NCBI GenBank assembly: GCA_031296105.1
Contig: JARLGJ010000014.1
Coordinates: forward strand, 17,535-81,534
From: Acidobacteriota bacterium
GTDB taxonomy: Bacteria > Acidobacteriota > Terriglobia > Terriglobales > Acidobacteriaceae
DNA: 64,000 bases
Reading direction: 5' to 3'
Position numbers and translations under genes: made by a program. The notes under the pieces were generated by a model. The model did no database searches. It was not told the DNA's origin and saw nothing but the letters and a program-made list of their open reading frames with translations. Positions within the stretch are counted from its first letter, which is position 1. Each line of letters opens with the position of its first letter. Shown piece after piece: positions 14,422 through 22,901 of this stretch.

Positions 14422-17400
14422 GGTTTCCTCCTTCCGCCGGTACCACGTTCACCAGGCAGGCCTTGGTTTCCTGCGTTCCGGCGCCAGGATCCACGGCATC
14501 GATTGTGAGGTAGTTGGTGCTGGGACCGGTGGTGAGTCCCTGGAAGCCCCAGTTGTACGGCATCCAGACCACGTACACGTCTTTGCCGTTGATATGCATG
14601 GTTTGCATGCGGCGGGTGACGCTGGCCTTGACCTCGATTTCACCGCGCGCGGAGGCGACCTTGACCTTGTCGCCGGTCTTCACGTTCAGCTTGGCGGCCA
14701 GTTCCTCGGAGATCTCCACCACCGGCTCGGGGAACAGCTCCGAGAGCCAGGGCACGTTGCGCGTGGTCGAGCCGGCGCACCAGTGCTCGGCCAGGCTGGA
14801 GGTCATCAGCACGTAGGGGAATTTCTCCACGGTGCCGATGGGCTGACGGCCCTTCAAGCGCGGATACTTCAGCAACGGATTATTCTGCCGCTGCGGATGC
14901 AGCGCGTTGAGCGTCGGGCTTTCCACCGGCTCGTAGAACTCCGGCAGGGGGCCGTCCTTGGGCGTGTAGGACACGTCGCGCGGCAGCTCCTTGTCGGTGG
15001 CCTTGGGATCGAAGTCCGCGTAGCGCGCGGCAATCAGGCGCCCCACGCCTTCGCCGTTCATGCGGAAAGGTTTTTGTCCGTTGGGGGTGTCGGGACCATC
15101 GGTTGGCACCGGCACATCCGGCGTATCGAAGCCCGCCCATTTCTTCTGCTCGGCGTCCCACCACACCAGCTTGTTGTTGGGATCGAAGGGCTGGCCCTTT
15201 TCGTCGCAACTGGCGCGGTTGTAGAGCACCTTCATGTTGCCCGGCCAGCTCCAGGCAAAGGCCGGATAGATGCCCATGCCGCTGGGGTCGGTCTTGCCGT
15301 CGCGGCGCTTGCTCAGGTTCTTGCCGCCCTTGAAGCATCCGGCGTAGAGCCAGCAACCGCTGCTGGTGGAGCCGTCGGCCTGCAGGTCGGCAATGCCGTT
15401 CACCGTCTGGCCGGTCTTCAGGTCGAAGCCGCCAATCTCCTTGAGGACGGCCTCGGCCATGCCCTGCTGCGGGTAGTTCCAGTCGGCGTTCCTGATCGAC
15501 AGGTCCTTGGGGTCGTTCGAGTCCTTGTAGAGATCGCGCACGCGGCGGAAGACCGCGTCGATGATCTCCAGGTCGTTCTTTGACGTGCCTGGGCCGTTGA
15601 CCGCCTTGTAGCGCCACTGCACCATGCGGCTGGAGTTGCTGATGGTGCCTTCTTTCTCCATGAAGTAGTTGGCCGGCAGCAGGATGACCTCGGTCTGGAT
15701 CGACTTGGGGTCGGTGCCGGGACGCTTCCAGAAGGCCGCGGTCTCGGTCTCCCACAGCTCGTGCAGCACCACCATCTCCATCTTGGTCAGGCCCTCGTAG
15801 GTGACGGAGAGGTTGGCGTTGGTCACCATCGGGTTCTGGCCGACGACGTACAGCATCTTCATGTCGCCCTTGATGGCCGACTCGAAGAAGCCGTAGCTGG
15901 AATGATCGAGCTTGAGGCTGCGCTTGGGCAGCCACTCATAACCGAAATCGTTCTCCGCCGTGGCGTGTTCGCCGTACCAGGCCTTCAAGGTGTTGATCAG
16001 CATCTTGGCGCGGAAGGTGCCGGCGTTCTTGGTCCATTCGCGCAGGGTGGGTTCGTTGTGCGCCGGATAGTTCAGGTATCCGGGCATGTAGCCGAAGAGC
16101 ACCGCCAAATCGCTGGCGCCCTGCACATTGGGCTCGCCGCGCAGCGCGTTGACGCCGCCGCCCGCCTTGCCGATGTTGCCCAGCAGCAGTTGCAGCACGC
16201 CGTAGCAGCGAATGTTCTGCACGCCCACCGTGTGCTGCGTCATGCCCAGGGCATACATGATGGTGCCCGGCTTGGTAGTGGCCATGAGGGTGGCGATCTT
16301 CTTGATCGTCTCCTGCGGGATGCCGGAGATCTGCGATCCCATCTCCAAGGTGTAGCGGCTGTAGTGCTTCTTCAACTGGGCGAAGACCGAGTGCGGATCG
16401 TCCAGGCTCGCGGCCTTCTTCGGCTTGCGGTCGGCTCCGAGCTGGTAGCCCCAGCTCTCCATGTCGTAGTGATGGGAGGCTTCGTCGTAGCCGGTGAATA
16501 CGCCGTCGTCGAAACCGAACTCCGTGCCCGCCATCAGCAGCGCATTGGTGTGCAGCTTGACGTAGGCTTCGTCATAGAGTTTGTTTTCGAGAATGTAATT
16601 GATCATCGTCCCCAGGAACGCAATGTCGGCGCCGGGACGGATGCGGGCGTAAATGTCGGCCACGGCCGACGTGCGGGTGTAACGAGGATCGACGTGGATG
16701 ATGATCGCGCCCTTTTCCTGGGCCTTGCGAATCCACTTCATGCTCATGACGTGGTTTTCAGCGGCGTTGCTGCCCTCGATGAGGAAGATCTTCGAGTGCT
16801 GCATATCCAGCCAGTTGTTCGTCATGGCGCCACGGCCGAATGTCGCCCCCAAACTGGGGACGGTTGGGCTGTGTCAAAGTCTGGCCTGGTGTTCCACGTT
16901 TACCGTGCCCAGCAGGCGCATGGACTTGGTGAAGGCGTAGCACTCTTCATTGGTGTTCTGCGCGCCGCCCATAAAGGCGAGAGCGTCGGTGCGATTGGCG
17001 GCCATTTGCTTGTCGCCGTCCATCTCGGTGGTCTTCCAGTGCTTGTCGCGTGTGTCCTTGATCTTGTGGGCAATGCGGTCATACGCCTCGTCCCACGAGA
17101 TTTCTTTCCACTCGGTGGCGCCGGGAGCCCGGTACATGGGCGTCTTCAGGCGTTGCGCCGAATTCGGCACGGCGGACATGGCCGCGCCCTTGCTGCACAG
17201 CGATCCCTGGTTGACGATGTGATCCGGGTCGCCTTCCAGGTTAATCAGCTTGCCGTCCTTGACGTGGCAGATCATGCCACAGCCACAGGAGCAGAAGTTG
17301 CACGCCGAGGTAAATTCGGCTGTGCCATTCAGCTTCATGCCCTTGGTTGCGGCATGAACCTGCTGGACGTTGACGCCCAACTCAGACAGGGCCAGACCTG

Positions 17401-17449
17401 CGCCCATACCGGCAGCGGTTTTGAACCACTGCCGCCGATTCATATTCAT
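14414..17449 (-). CDS. fdhA: Formate dehydrogenase-1 catalytic subunit, selenocysteine-containing
   Basis: Molybdenum/tungsten bis-MGD formate dehydrogenase of the FdnG class. The Tat signal MNMNRRQWFKTAAGMGAG opens the protein, then a 4Fe-4S motif (CNFCSCGCGMICH ... GSLCSKG). An in-frame TGA at 16874-16876 encodes Sec192 in QARL-U-HSPTVPSLGATFGRGAMTN; the Sec-His pair and FGRGAMTN are conserved in these enzymes. Read-through gives 1011 aa, close to E. coli FdnG. The C-terminal domain (ALHPQRQNNPLLKYP, KTGDKVKVASARGEI) is the MGD-binding barrel. A SECIS-like hairpin follows the TGA. Read as two genes it would look broken, but the frame is intact on both sides. Confidence 0.93.
16845..16861 (-). 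promoter_or_regulatory. bSECIS hairpin of FDH-1 fdhA
   Basis: On the minus strand a 7-bp stem (GTCCCCA with TGGGGGC, one G-U pair) closes a GTT loop, beginning 12 nt after the UGA at 16876-16874. Same spacing as in selD. Confidence 0.82.
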
Positions 17450-17777
17450 TTGTCTTCCCCTAGCTGCCTGCAGGACGCAGACAGTGTTCGAGTGCCATCC
17501 TCGCCTGCCCGCAGAATGCGAACAGGTTTCTTGCTTCTTTCCTGTTGCTCAAGTGGCCAACAGGCGTAAGAACTTGCCATCCCCCAAACAAGACAGTATC
17601 TGGGTGTTTCGCCGCCTTGCGCTGTGGCAATACTCACTCAGTTTTGTGACGGCCAAACATCAAGGGAGAGCCGCAAGATATGCGGCCTCGGGAAGATTTG
17701 TTAGGTATGAGGAACAGCGGTGCGGATACGGAACGAGGGAAGAAATGAAAGCGATTGATTCTGTTAGTAAATAGACA
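17450..17777. other. Intergenic region upstream of FDH-1, with an inverted repeat
   Basis: 328 bp between btuD and fdhA-1, both on the minus strand. It holds a 7-bp inverted repeat, CCTGTTG (17541-17547) with CAACAGG (17558-17564), about 92 bp upstream of the fdhA start, a possible operator. Small frames here look spurious. No sigma-54 promoter of the TGGCAC-N5-TTGC type and no terminator after btuD was found. Confidence 0.4.
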
Positions 17778-18674
17778 CTAATCGATCTTATGAGGCTTCG
17801 GCGGGCGCTGACGGTTGCGGCCCGGCACATGACGCCGCCGCATGGCCTCTCCGTGCTCCGCCGCCGGGCGCCGCAATGGATTTTTTTCGCCTGCGCCGGC
17901 GGTTTCCTGGGCGACGGTGCTGCCCAGGTAGCTTTCCAGCGCCGCGTCCGTCACGTCAAACGCATTGCGTAGCAGTTCGGGCTGCAAAAGGGATTCGAGG
18001 GCACCGCACTCGGCCTGTCCGCCGGGCATCAGCAGCACGCCGGAACTGCCGTGCTCGCGGGCCAGCGCGAGGTCGTGAATGGCGGCGACGATGGTGATGC
18101 CGCGGGCGACCAGTTTGTCGAGCAGCGCCATCAGCTCGATCTGGCGGCCCAGGTCCAGGTGCTGTGTGGGCTCGTCCAGCAGCATCACGTCGGGCTGCTG
18201 CGCCAGTCCAATGGCCAGTTTCACTCGCTGGTGCTCGCCGCCGGAGAGTTCGGAGAAAACGCGGTGGCGCAGGGGCATCAGATCGACCGCCTCCATGGCC
18301 TCTTCCACGGCCGCGCGGTCGGCGGCGCTCAGGCCGCCAAAGAATCCCAGATGCGGCATGCGGCCTTGTGCAACGAGTTCCTCTACGCGGAAGGCAAACG
18401 GAACTTCAAGCTCCTGCGGTACCAGGGCCACGCGGCGGGCAAAGAGCTGCCGCGGCCACTCGCGGATGCAGCGCTGCTGGAAGAGCACATCCCCCGCGCC
18501 GGGTTGAAGCAATCCGGCGGCCAGGCGCAGCAGAGTGGTTTTGCCAGCGCCGTTGGCGCCCATCAGCGCTACCATCTCGCCCGGGCGCACCGCAAAGTTG
18601 ACGCCGGAGAGCACGTTGTGTTCGCCGTGCGAGAAAGCAACGTCGCGGAATTCCAGAATGGCCGGTGCGGACAT
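17778..18674 (-). CDS. btuD: Cobalamin ABC transporter ATP-binding protein BtuD
   Basis: 298 aa from ATG 18674. Walker A is MGANGAGKTT, the Q-loop lies near ALVPQELEVPF, the signature is LSGGEHQRV, and Walker B is VMLLDEPTQHLDLG, followed by AAIHDLALA. This is the FecE/BtuD class that powers import of corrinoids, hemes or siderophores. The cobalamin riboswitch upstream of the operon supports B12. The last ~40 residues are a basic extension (MRRRHVPGRNRQRPPKPHK) not needed for ATPase activity. The start lies two bases after the btuC stop. Confidence 0.88.
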   Translation of the reverse strand: MSAPAILEFRDVAFSHGEHNVLSGVNFAVRPGEMVALMGANGAGKTTLLRLAAGLLQPGAGDVLFQQRCIREWPRQLFARRVALVPQELEVPFAFRVEELVAQGRMPHLGFFGGLSAADRAAVEEAMEAVDLMPLRHRVFSELSGGEHQRVKLAIGLAQQPDVMLLDEPTQHLDLGRQIELMALLDKLVARGITIVAAIHDLALAREHGSSGVLLMPGGQAECGALESLLQPELLRNAFDVTDAALESYLGSTVAQETAGAGEKNPLRRPAAEHGEAMRRRHVPGRNRQRPPKPHKID

Positions 18675-18676
18675 GG

Positions 18677-19705
18677 TCAGGCCCTCCTTTTGGTGCGGTG
18701 CAGCAGGTAAAGGAACGCGGGGCCGCCGAGGAACGCGGTCAACATGCCCACGGGAATCTCGCGGGGCGCGAAGGCGGTGCGGGCGATGGTGTCGGCGACG
18801 ATGAGGAACGCGGCGCCGCTGAAGGCCGCCGCCGGCAGCAGGCGGAAGTGGTCGGGGCCGAAGAGCAGGCGCAGGAAGTGCGGCACCAGCAATCCGACAA
18901 AGCCGATGAGGCCGCCGAGCGAGACGGCAAGCGCCGTAAGCAGCGAACCGGCCATGATGACGAGAACCTGCAGGCGGGCCACGCGCACGCCGAGCTGCGC
19001 GGCGTATTCCTCGCTGAGGGCCACGGCGTTGAGCTGACGCGCCAGTGGCAGGGCGAGAAGGATGACCATGGTTTCTGTGACGGACACCACGAGGAGCTGT
19101 GTCCAGGAGGGCACGGTGATCTCTCCGTGCAGCCAGGCGGTAAGGATGCGGACGGCAGGATTGGTGGTTTCGTCGCGCATCTCCAGGGCGGCGGTGGCGG
19201 CGTTCAGGATGGTGCCAATGGCGAAGCCGGCCAGCAGCATGTCTTCCATGGCAAAGCGTTTGCCGGGGCGGGCCAAGGCCCACACAATGCCCATAGAGGC
19301 CAGCGAACCGAGGAAGGCCATGGATTCCACGGCGCCGACGCCGCCAAAGGAAAAGCCGGGAATCATGAAGATGGCGATGGCCCCGCCGAAGGCCGCGCCG
19401 CCCGAAGAGCCGAGCACAAAGGGATCGGCCAGGGGGTTGCGGAAGAGTCCCTGGAAGAGAACGCCGGTGGCGGCCAGTCCGGCGCCGGCCAGTCCCGCGG
19501 CCAGCACGCGCGGCAGGCGCAGGGTGAACAAAACGACGCTGGCGTCATCCGTGGCCGAGGGGTGCAGGATGGCCCGCACCACCTCGGCCAGGGAAAAACG
19601 CACCGCGCCCAATCCCGCCGACACGACTACTGCAAGCAGCAGCAATGCGGCGGGAAGGGCGATGGCGAGAATCGTCCGCGGACGTCTTGTTAGCGAAGCT
19701 TCCAG
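18677..19705 (-). CDS. btuC: Cobalamin ABC transporter permease BtuC
   Basis: FecCD/BtuC-type permease, about 340 aa, with roughly ten membrane helices and the family blocks LRLPRVLAAGLAGAGLAATGVLFQGLFRNPLADPFVLG (around residues 55-95) and GLIGFVGLLVPHFLRLLFG. The start is uncertain: no ATG, GTG or TTG occurs near the N-terminus (LEASLTRRPRTILAIALPA). CTG 19705 has GGGAGG seven bases upstream and overlaps the btuB stop, suggesting coupled translation; the frame is open to 19834 but that would run through btuB. No periplasmic binding protein (BtuF) is encoded nearby. Confidence 0.82.
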   Translation of the reverse strand: MEASLTRRPRTILAIALPAALLLLAVVVSAGLGAVRFSLAEVVRAILHPSATDDASVVLFTLRLPRVLAAGLAGAGLAATGVLFQGLFRNPLADPFVLGSSGGAAFGGAIAIFMIPGFSFGGVGAVESMAFLGSLASMGIVWALARPGKRFAMEDMLLAGFAIGTILNAATAALEMRDETTNPAVRILTAWLHGEITVPSWTQLLVVSVTETMVILLALPLARQLNAVALSEEYAAQLGVRVARLQVLVIMAGSLLTALAVSLGGLIGFVGLLVPHFLRLLFGPDHFRLLPAAAFSGAAFLIVADTIARTAFAPREIPVGMLTAFLGGPAFLYLLHRTKRRA

Positions 19706-22221
19706 CTTTCGCCTCCCAGGCGGATGAGGATTCCAGCGCGCGCGCTGACCGGCAGCGAGGCATAACCGAACGTCTCGTAGTACTTCTGGTTCAACAGGTC
19801 CTCCACCGAAACGTAGGCGCTGGCGAACTTGCACAGGTTAAAGCTGCCATACACATCGACCTTCTGGTACGAGGGGTCGAGGTCGTGGTTGGGCAGCAGC
19901 ATCGAATAACCATAGTCCTTGTCGGAGAGGAAGGTGCTGTCGTCGCGGCGCGACACCAGGGTGCCGGTGGCGCGGGCCAGCCAGCGTCCTCCATTCCACT
20001 CCGCCGCGAAGCTGGCGGTGTGCGGAGCCACGCGAAAGGGGCGCGCGCCAACCAGCGGCGAGTACGCTCCGATGGCGATGCCCGGGATGTTGGGGTTATA
20101 GGCCGGGCTGAGCACCGAACTGGAGAACGACTGCTGCACCTTGGCGTCGGTGTAGCTCCAGTTGCCGCGCAGGGTCAGGTTCTTCCACACGCGGACTTCG
20201 GCTTTCAGTTCGCTGCCCTGCGCGCGATAGGCCAGCGTGTTGACATAGGCGTAAGGACCGAGTTTGTCGAGCACGCTCTGCGGCACGCCGAGATCAACCA
20301 GTCCGGCGTAGGGAACGTACTCTGCCAGGTGATTGAACTCGTTATGGAAGTAGGTGAGGCCCAGGCGGGCGCGTCCGCCAAAGAGCGTCTGCTGCACGCC
20401 GCCGTCGTAGGTGCGCGACTGCTCGGCGAGGAAGGGCTTGATGCCATACTGCTCATCAAACGTGCTGCCGGCCAAACGGTACAGCGAGTTTGCCTCCTGC
20501 CCGATGGTCGGCTCCTTGATGCCCTTGCCGAAGTTGAACGAGAGGCGGGTGCCGTTGAAGACACCGGTCTGCCTGGGCGGAGCAATGAAGTAAGCCAGCG
20601 AAGCGCGCGGAGTGGCGGCAAAGCCAAAGACCGCGTTGCGCTCCAGTCCGCTGCCCACGGTGTAAAAGAGGCGGTTCCACAGGCCGCCGTTGAGCTGCAT
20701 GGTGTAGCTGTAGTTGCCGCGCTCGCCGGGACGGGTCAGGCTGCCGTAGCCTTCGTCGAAGTATCCGCTGTAGCCGTCTTCGGCCTCGTAGCGGAAGCCG
20801 AAGAGCGCCGTTAGCTTTTCGCTGAAGCGGTAGTCGGTCTGGGCATAGATGGAGTTCTTGTTGGTAAGCAGCGGCGAACTGGTTGAATCACTGCTGTACT
20901 GCAGGATGGCCTGTCCGGTGGTGGAGTAGCCGTTGGCGCCGTGGATGGTGACCTCTTTGCCCAGGTACACGGGATAGCCGGTGTCGTAGGGATCGTAGGG
21001 GATGCCAGTGGCGCCGTAAGTATTCGACGTGTAGCGGTAGCGCATTCCGGCGTAGCGCACAAGTCCGTGCCAGTGCTCGGTGAAGCGGCTCTGCAGGGTG
21101 ACGCCGAAGTCGGTGTCATGCTCGCGAGCCACACCGGTGTCGGGAATCAGGAACATGTCATAGGCGTTGGCCAGGTTGAAGGCCGAAGCCGAGCGGTGCA
21201 CGGTGGCGCGCAGCTCGGTGTTGGGAGCAACTTGCCATCCCAGGTTGCCGGCGTAGGTGGTGTTGTGCGCCTGGCTGTTGGGCGTGTCGTTCTGGGTGTT
21301 GAAGCGTGAGGCGGCGGTGAAGTAGTCGAGCTTGCGCCAGGCGCCGCCCAGAGAGGCCTGCTGGTGATTGGTGTCAAAGCTGCCACCGTCGGCCTGGTAG
21401 GTAAGTTCCGGCAAGGGAGTGGTGCCGCGGGTGGTGGTGAGGCTGACCACGCCGGCCATGGCGTCGGAGCCGAACAGGGCGCTGTTGGGGCCGCGGAAGA
21501 TCTCCGCCTTGCCGATGCCAGTGGCACTCAACTGCGAGAGATCGACGAAGCCGCCAATGTCGTTGACAGGAATGCCGTCCACCAGAACCTTGGTGCTGTC
21601 GGTGGGGCCGCCGCGCACGCGCAGGGCGGTTTGCGAGCCGGGCTGCCCGGTGGCGGCAACCTGCACGCCAGGGACAAGGCGCATCTCCTGCTCTACTACG
21701 CTTCGGCCGGTAAGATCTTGTCCGTCAATCACATCGATGGAGGCGCCGGCCTGCACTTCGGGGGTCGGCAGACCATTGGCGGTCACTACAATCTTCTGCG
21801 AGACGGTTGAGGGCGCCAGCACCAAATCGACGTCTGCCGCATGGTTGCCGGAGACGAAGCGCGCCGCGCTGGTGGAGGGGCGGAAGCTGGTGGCGGTGGC
21901 GCGCACCTGGTAGCGGCGGGCCTGATCGACGGCAAAGCGGTAGTGGCCGGTGCCATCGGAGGTTGCGTTCTGCATGGTTACGCCGCTGGAGGCGTCCAGC
22001 AACTCGATTTTGGCGTTGGCGACCACGGCGCCAAAGGAGTCGGTGACGGTTCCGCCGACGGTGGCGGGCGGCTCGGCGAACAGGGAAGTGGCCAGCATCA
22101 GCAGCAGGGCAAGAACAAAGGCTGGGAGCAGGTAAAGCGCCGGGGATGTGGAACTTAGCGATTGCGGGCGGCGGACAACGTCGGCGCCGCCGGAAAGCGA
22201 TGCGGTTCGGTAAGGTGTCAT
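19690..22221 (-). CDS. btuB: TonB-dependent cobalamin receptor BtuB-like
   Basis: Outer-membrane receptor, 843 aa from ATG 22221 (ATG 22278 is an alternative; the open frame continues into the riboswitch). After a signal/membrane segment (about residues 28-50) there is a carboxypeptidase-regulatory-like beta domain (VGGTVTDSFGAVVANAKIELL), then the plug (about 130-250: IDVIDGQDL, VRGGPTDSTKVLVDGIPVND, FRGPNSALFGSDAMAGVVSL) and a 22-strand-type barrel ending in GILIRLGGESWKLR. The extra N-terminal beta domain is common in Acidobacteriota and Bacteroidota receptors. The upstream cobalamin riboswitch and downstream btuCD point to B12 uptake. Confidence 0.87.
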   Translation of the reverse strand: MTPYRTASLSGGADVVRRPQSLSSTSPALYLLPAFVLALLLMLATSLFAEPPATVGGTVTDSFGAVVANAKIELLDASSGVTMQNATSDGTGHYRFAVDQARRYQVRATATSFRPSTSAARFVSGNHAADVDLVLAPSTVSQKIVVTANGLPTPEVQAGASIDVIDGQDLTGRSVVEQEMRLVPGVQVAATGQPGSQTALRVRGGPTDSTKVLVDGIPVNDIGGFVDLSQLSATGIGKAEIFRGPNSALFGSDAMAGVVSLTTTRGTTPLPELTYQADGGSFDTNHQQASLGGAWRKLDYFTAASRFNTQNDTPNSQAHNTTYAGNLGWQVAPNTELRATVHRSASAFNLANAYDMFLIPDTGVAREHDTDFGVTLQSRFTEHWHGLVRYAGMRYRYTSNTYGATGIPYDPYDTGYPVYLGKEVTIHGANGYSTTGQAILQYSSDSTSSPLLTNKNSIYAQTDYRFSEKLTALFGFRYEAEDGYSGYFDEGYGSLTRPGERGNYSYTMQLNGGLWNRLFYTVGSGLERNAVFGFAATPRASLAYFIAPPRQTGVFNGTRLSFNFGKGIKEPTIGQEANSLYRLAGSTFDEQYGIKPFLAEQSRTYDGGVQQTLFGGRARLGLTYFHNEFNHLAEYVPYAGLVDLGVPQSVLDKLGPYAYVNTLAYRAQGSELKAEVRVWKNLTLRGNWSYTDAKVQQSFSSSVLSPAYNPNIPGIAIGAYSPLVGARPFRVAPHTASFAAEWNGGRWLARATGTLVSRRDDSTFLSDKDYGYSMLLPNHDLDPSYQKVDVYGSFNLCKFASAYVSVEDLLNQKYYETFGYASLPVSARAGILIRLGGESWKLR

Positions 22222-22345
22222 TTGCTCGTCCAGGCGCACGAGGGCGCCGGGCGGGATACGAAGAAAGGCAGCTTCCATTGACGACCGGATTGGGCCAGCA
22301 AAAGGACGCACGTCGGCTCTCCCATCGAAGCCTGACTTGCCACGA

Positions 22346-22505
22346 GGTGTGTCCGGCAGGTCTCCTGACTTGCGCGTCGTCGAACACAGACTGCCTTCCC
22401 AGAGCGAATCTCCAGTGGCCTTGCTGCCTGTGCCTCGGCGCTTACAGTTGCGGGGCAGTGGCGGATTTACACCGCCTTCCCTTGGCCGGACATCAAAAGT
22501 ATTGA
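22346..22505 (-). promoter_or_regulatory. Cobalamin riboswitch
   Basis: On the minus strand the aptamer core is visible: GGGAAGGCGGTGTAAATCCGCC, ACTGCCCCGCAACTGTAAGC, AAGGCCACTGG (B12-box-like) and GAAGTCAGGAGACCTGCC-like closing sequence near 22350-22375. It lies about 125 nt upstream of the btuB start and would repress btuBCD when adenosyl- or aquocobalamin is abundant. Confidence 0.92.
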
Positions 22506-22901
22506 ATTGTGGGAAAGCAAAGTCAACGGCAAACGGATTGGTTTGACGTGGAAGAAAAAATCCTTGGGTGCACCGTTGGCGCTCCCGATCAGGAAGCCGG
22601 GGAAATCGTGAGACGAAATGCGAAGTCAACTCTCATATTGTGGCGTTTCAGCATGGCTCTGTAACAGGAAATGACAGCTTTGGAACACTAGGTGAATCCA
22701 ATTGCCGGGGAAAGCAATCTAAATAGAGTTTCATGATGTAGATTCTTTGTATTCATTGCGATGCCGACCATGGGAGAAAGCATTCTCAGGAGCCGGCCGG
22801 CTTAATTCATTAAGAACACCTTGTAGTGCCAGGGCTTGTATCGCGGTACCAGGGCTTAGTTTGCAGGGCCTCCGGCGCAATACTGGAGGAGGAGGAAAAA
22901 G
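22506..22901. other. Intergenic region between the btu and FDH-2 operons
   Basis: About 400 bp separating two divergently transcribed operons. The btuB promoter should be at the left end and the FDH-2 promoter near the right. A direct repeat CCAGGGCTT occurs twice (about 22828 and 22850), close to the fdhA-2 start. No gene, riboswitch of known type or clear sigma element was identified in the rest. Confidence 0.35.

Noticed and set aside
16853..16876. Split of fdhA-1 into two genes (a truncated Tat protein and a headless enzyme)
   Set aside because: The break is a UGA at the known selenocysteine site, frames match on both sides, conserved sequence continues and a SECIS-like hairpin follows.
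12808..17569. Long plus-strand frames of 400-600 codons
   Set aside because: Mirror frames of the FDH-1 genes; His/Gly/Val-rich reading and no ribosome-binding sites.
17450..17777. Sigma-54 promoter or molybdenum-cofactor riboswitch before FDH-1
   Set aside because: No TGGCAC-N5-TTGC match and no recognisable Moco aptamer core.
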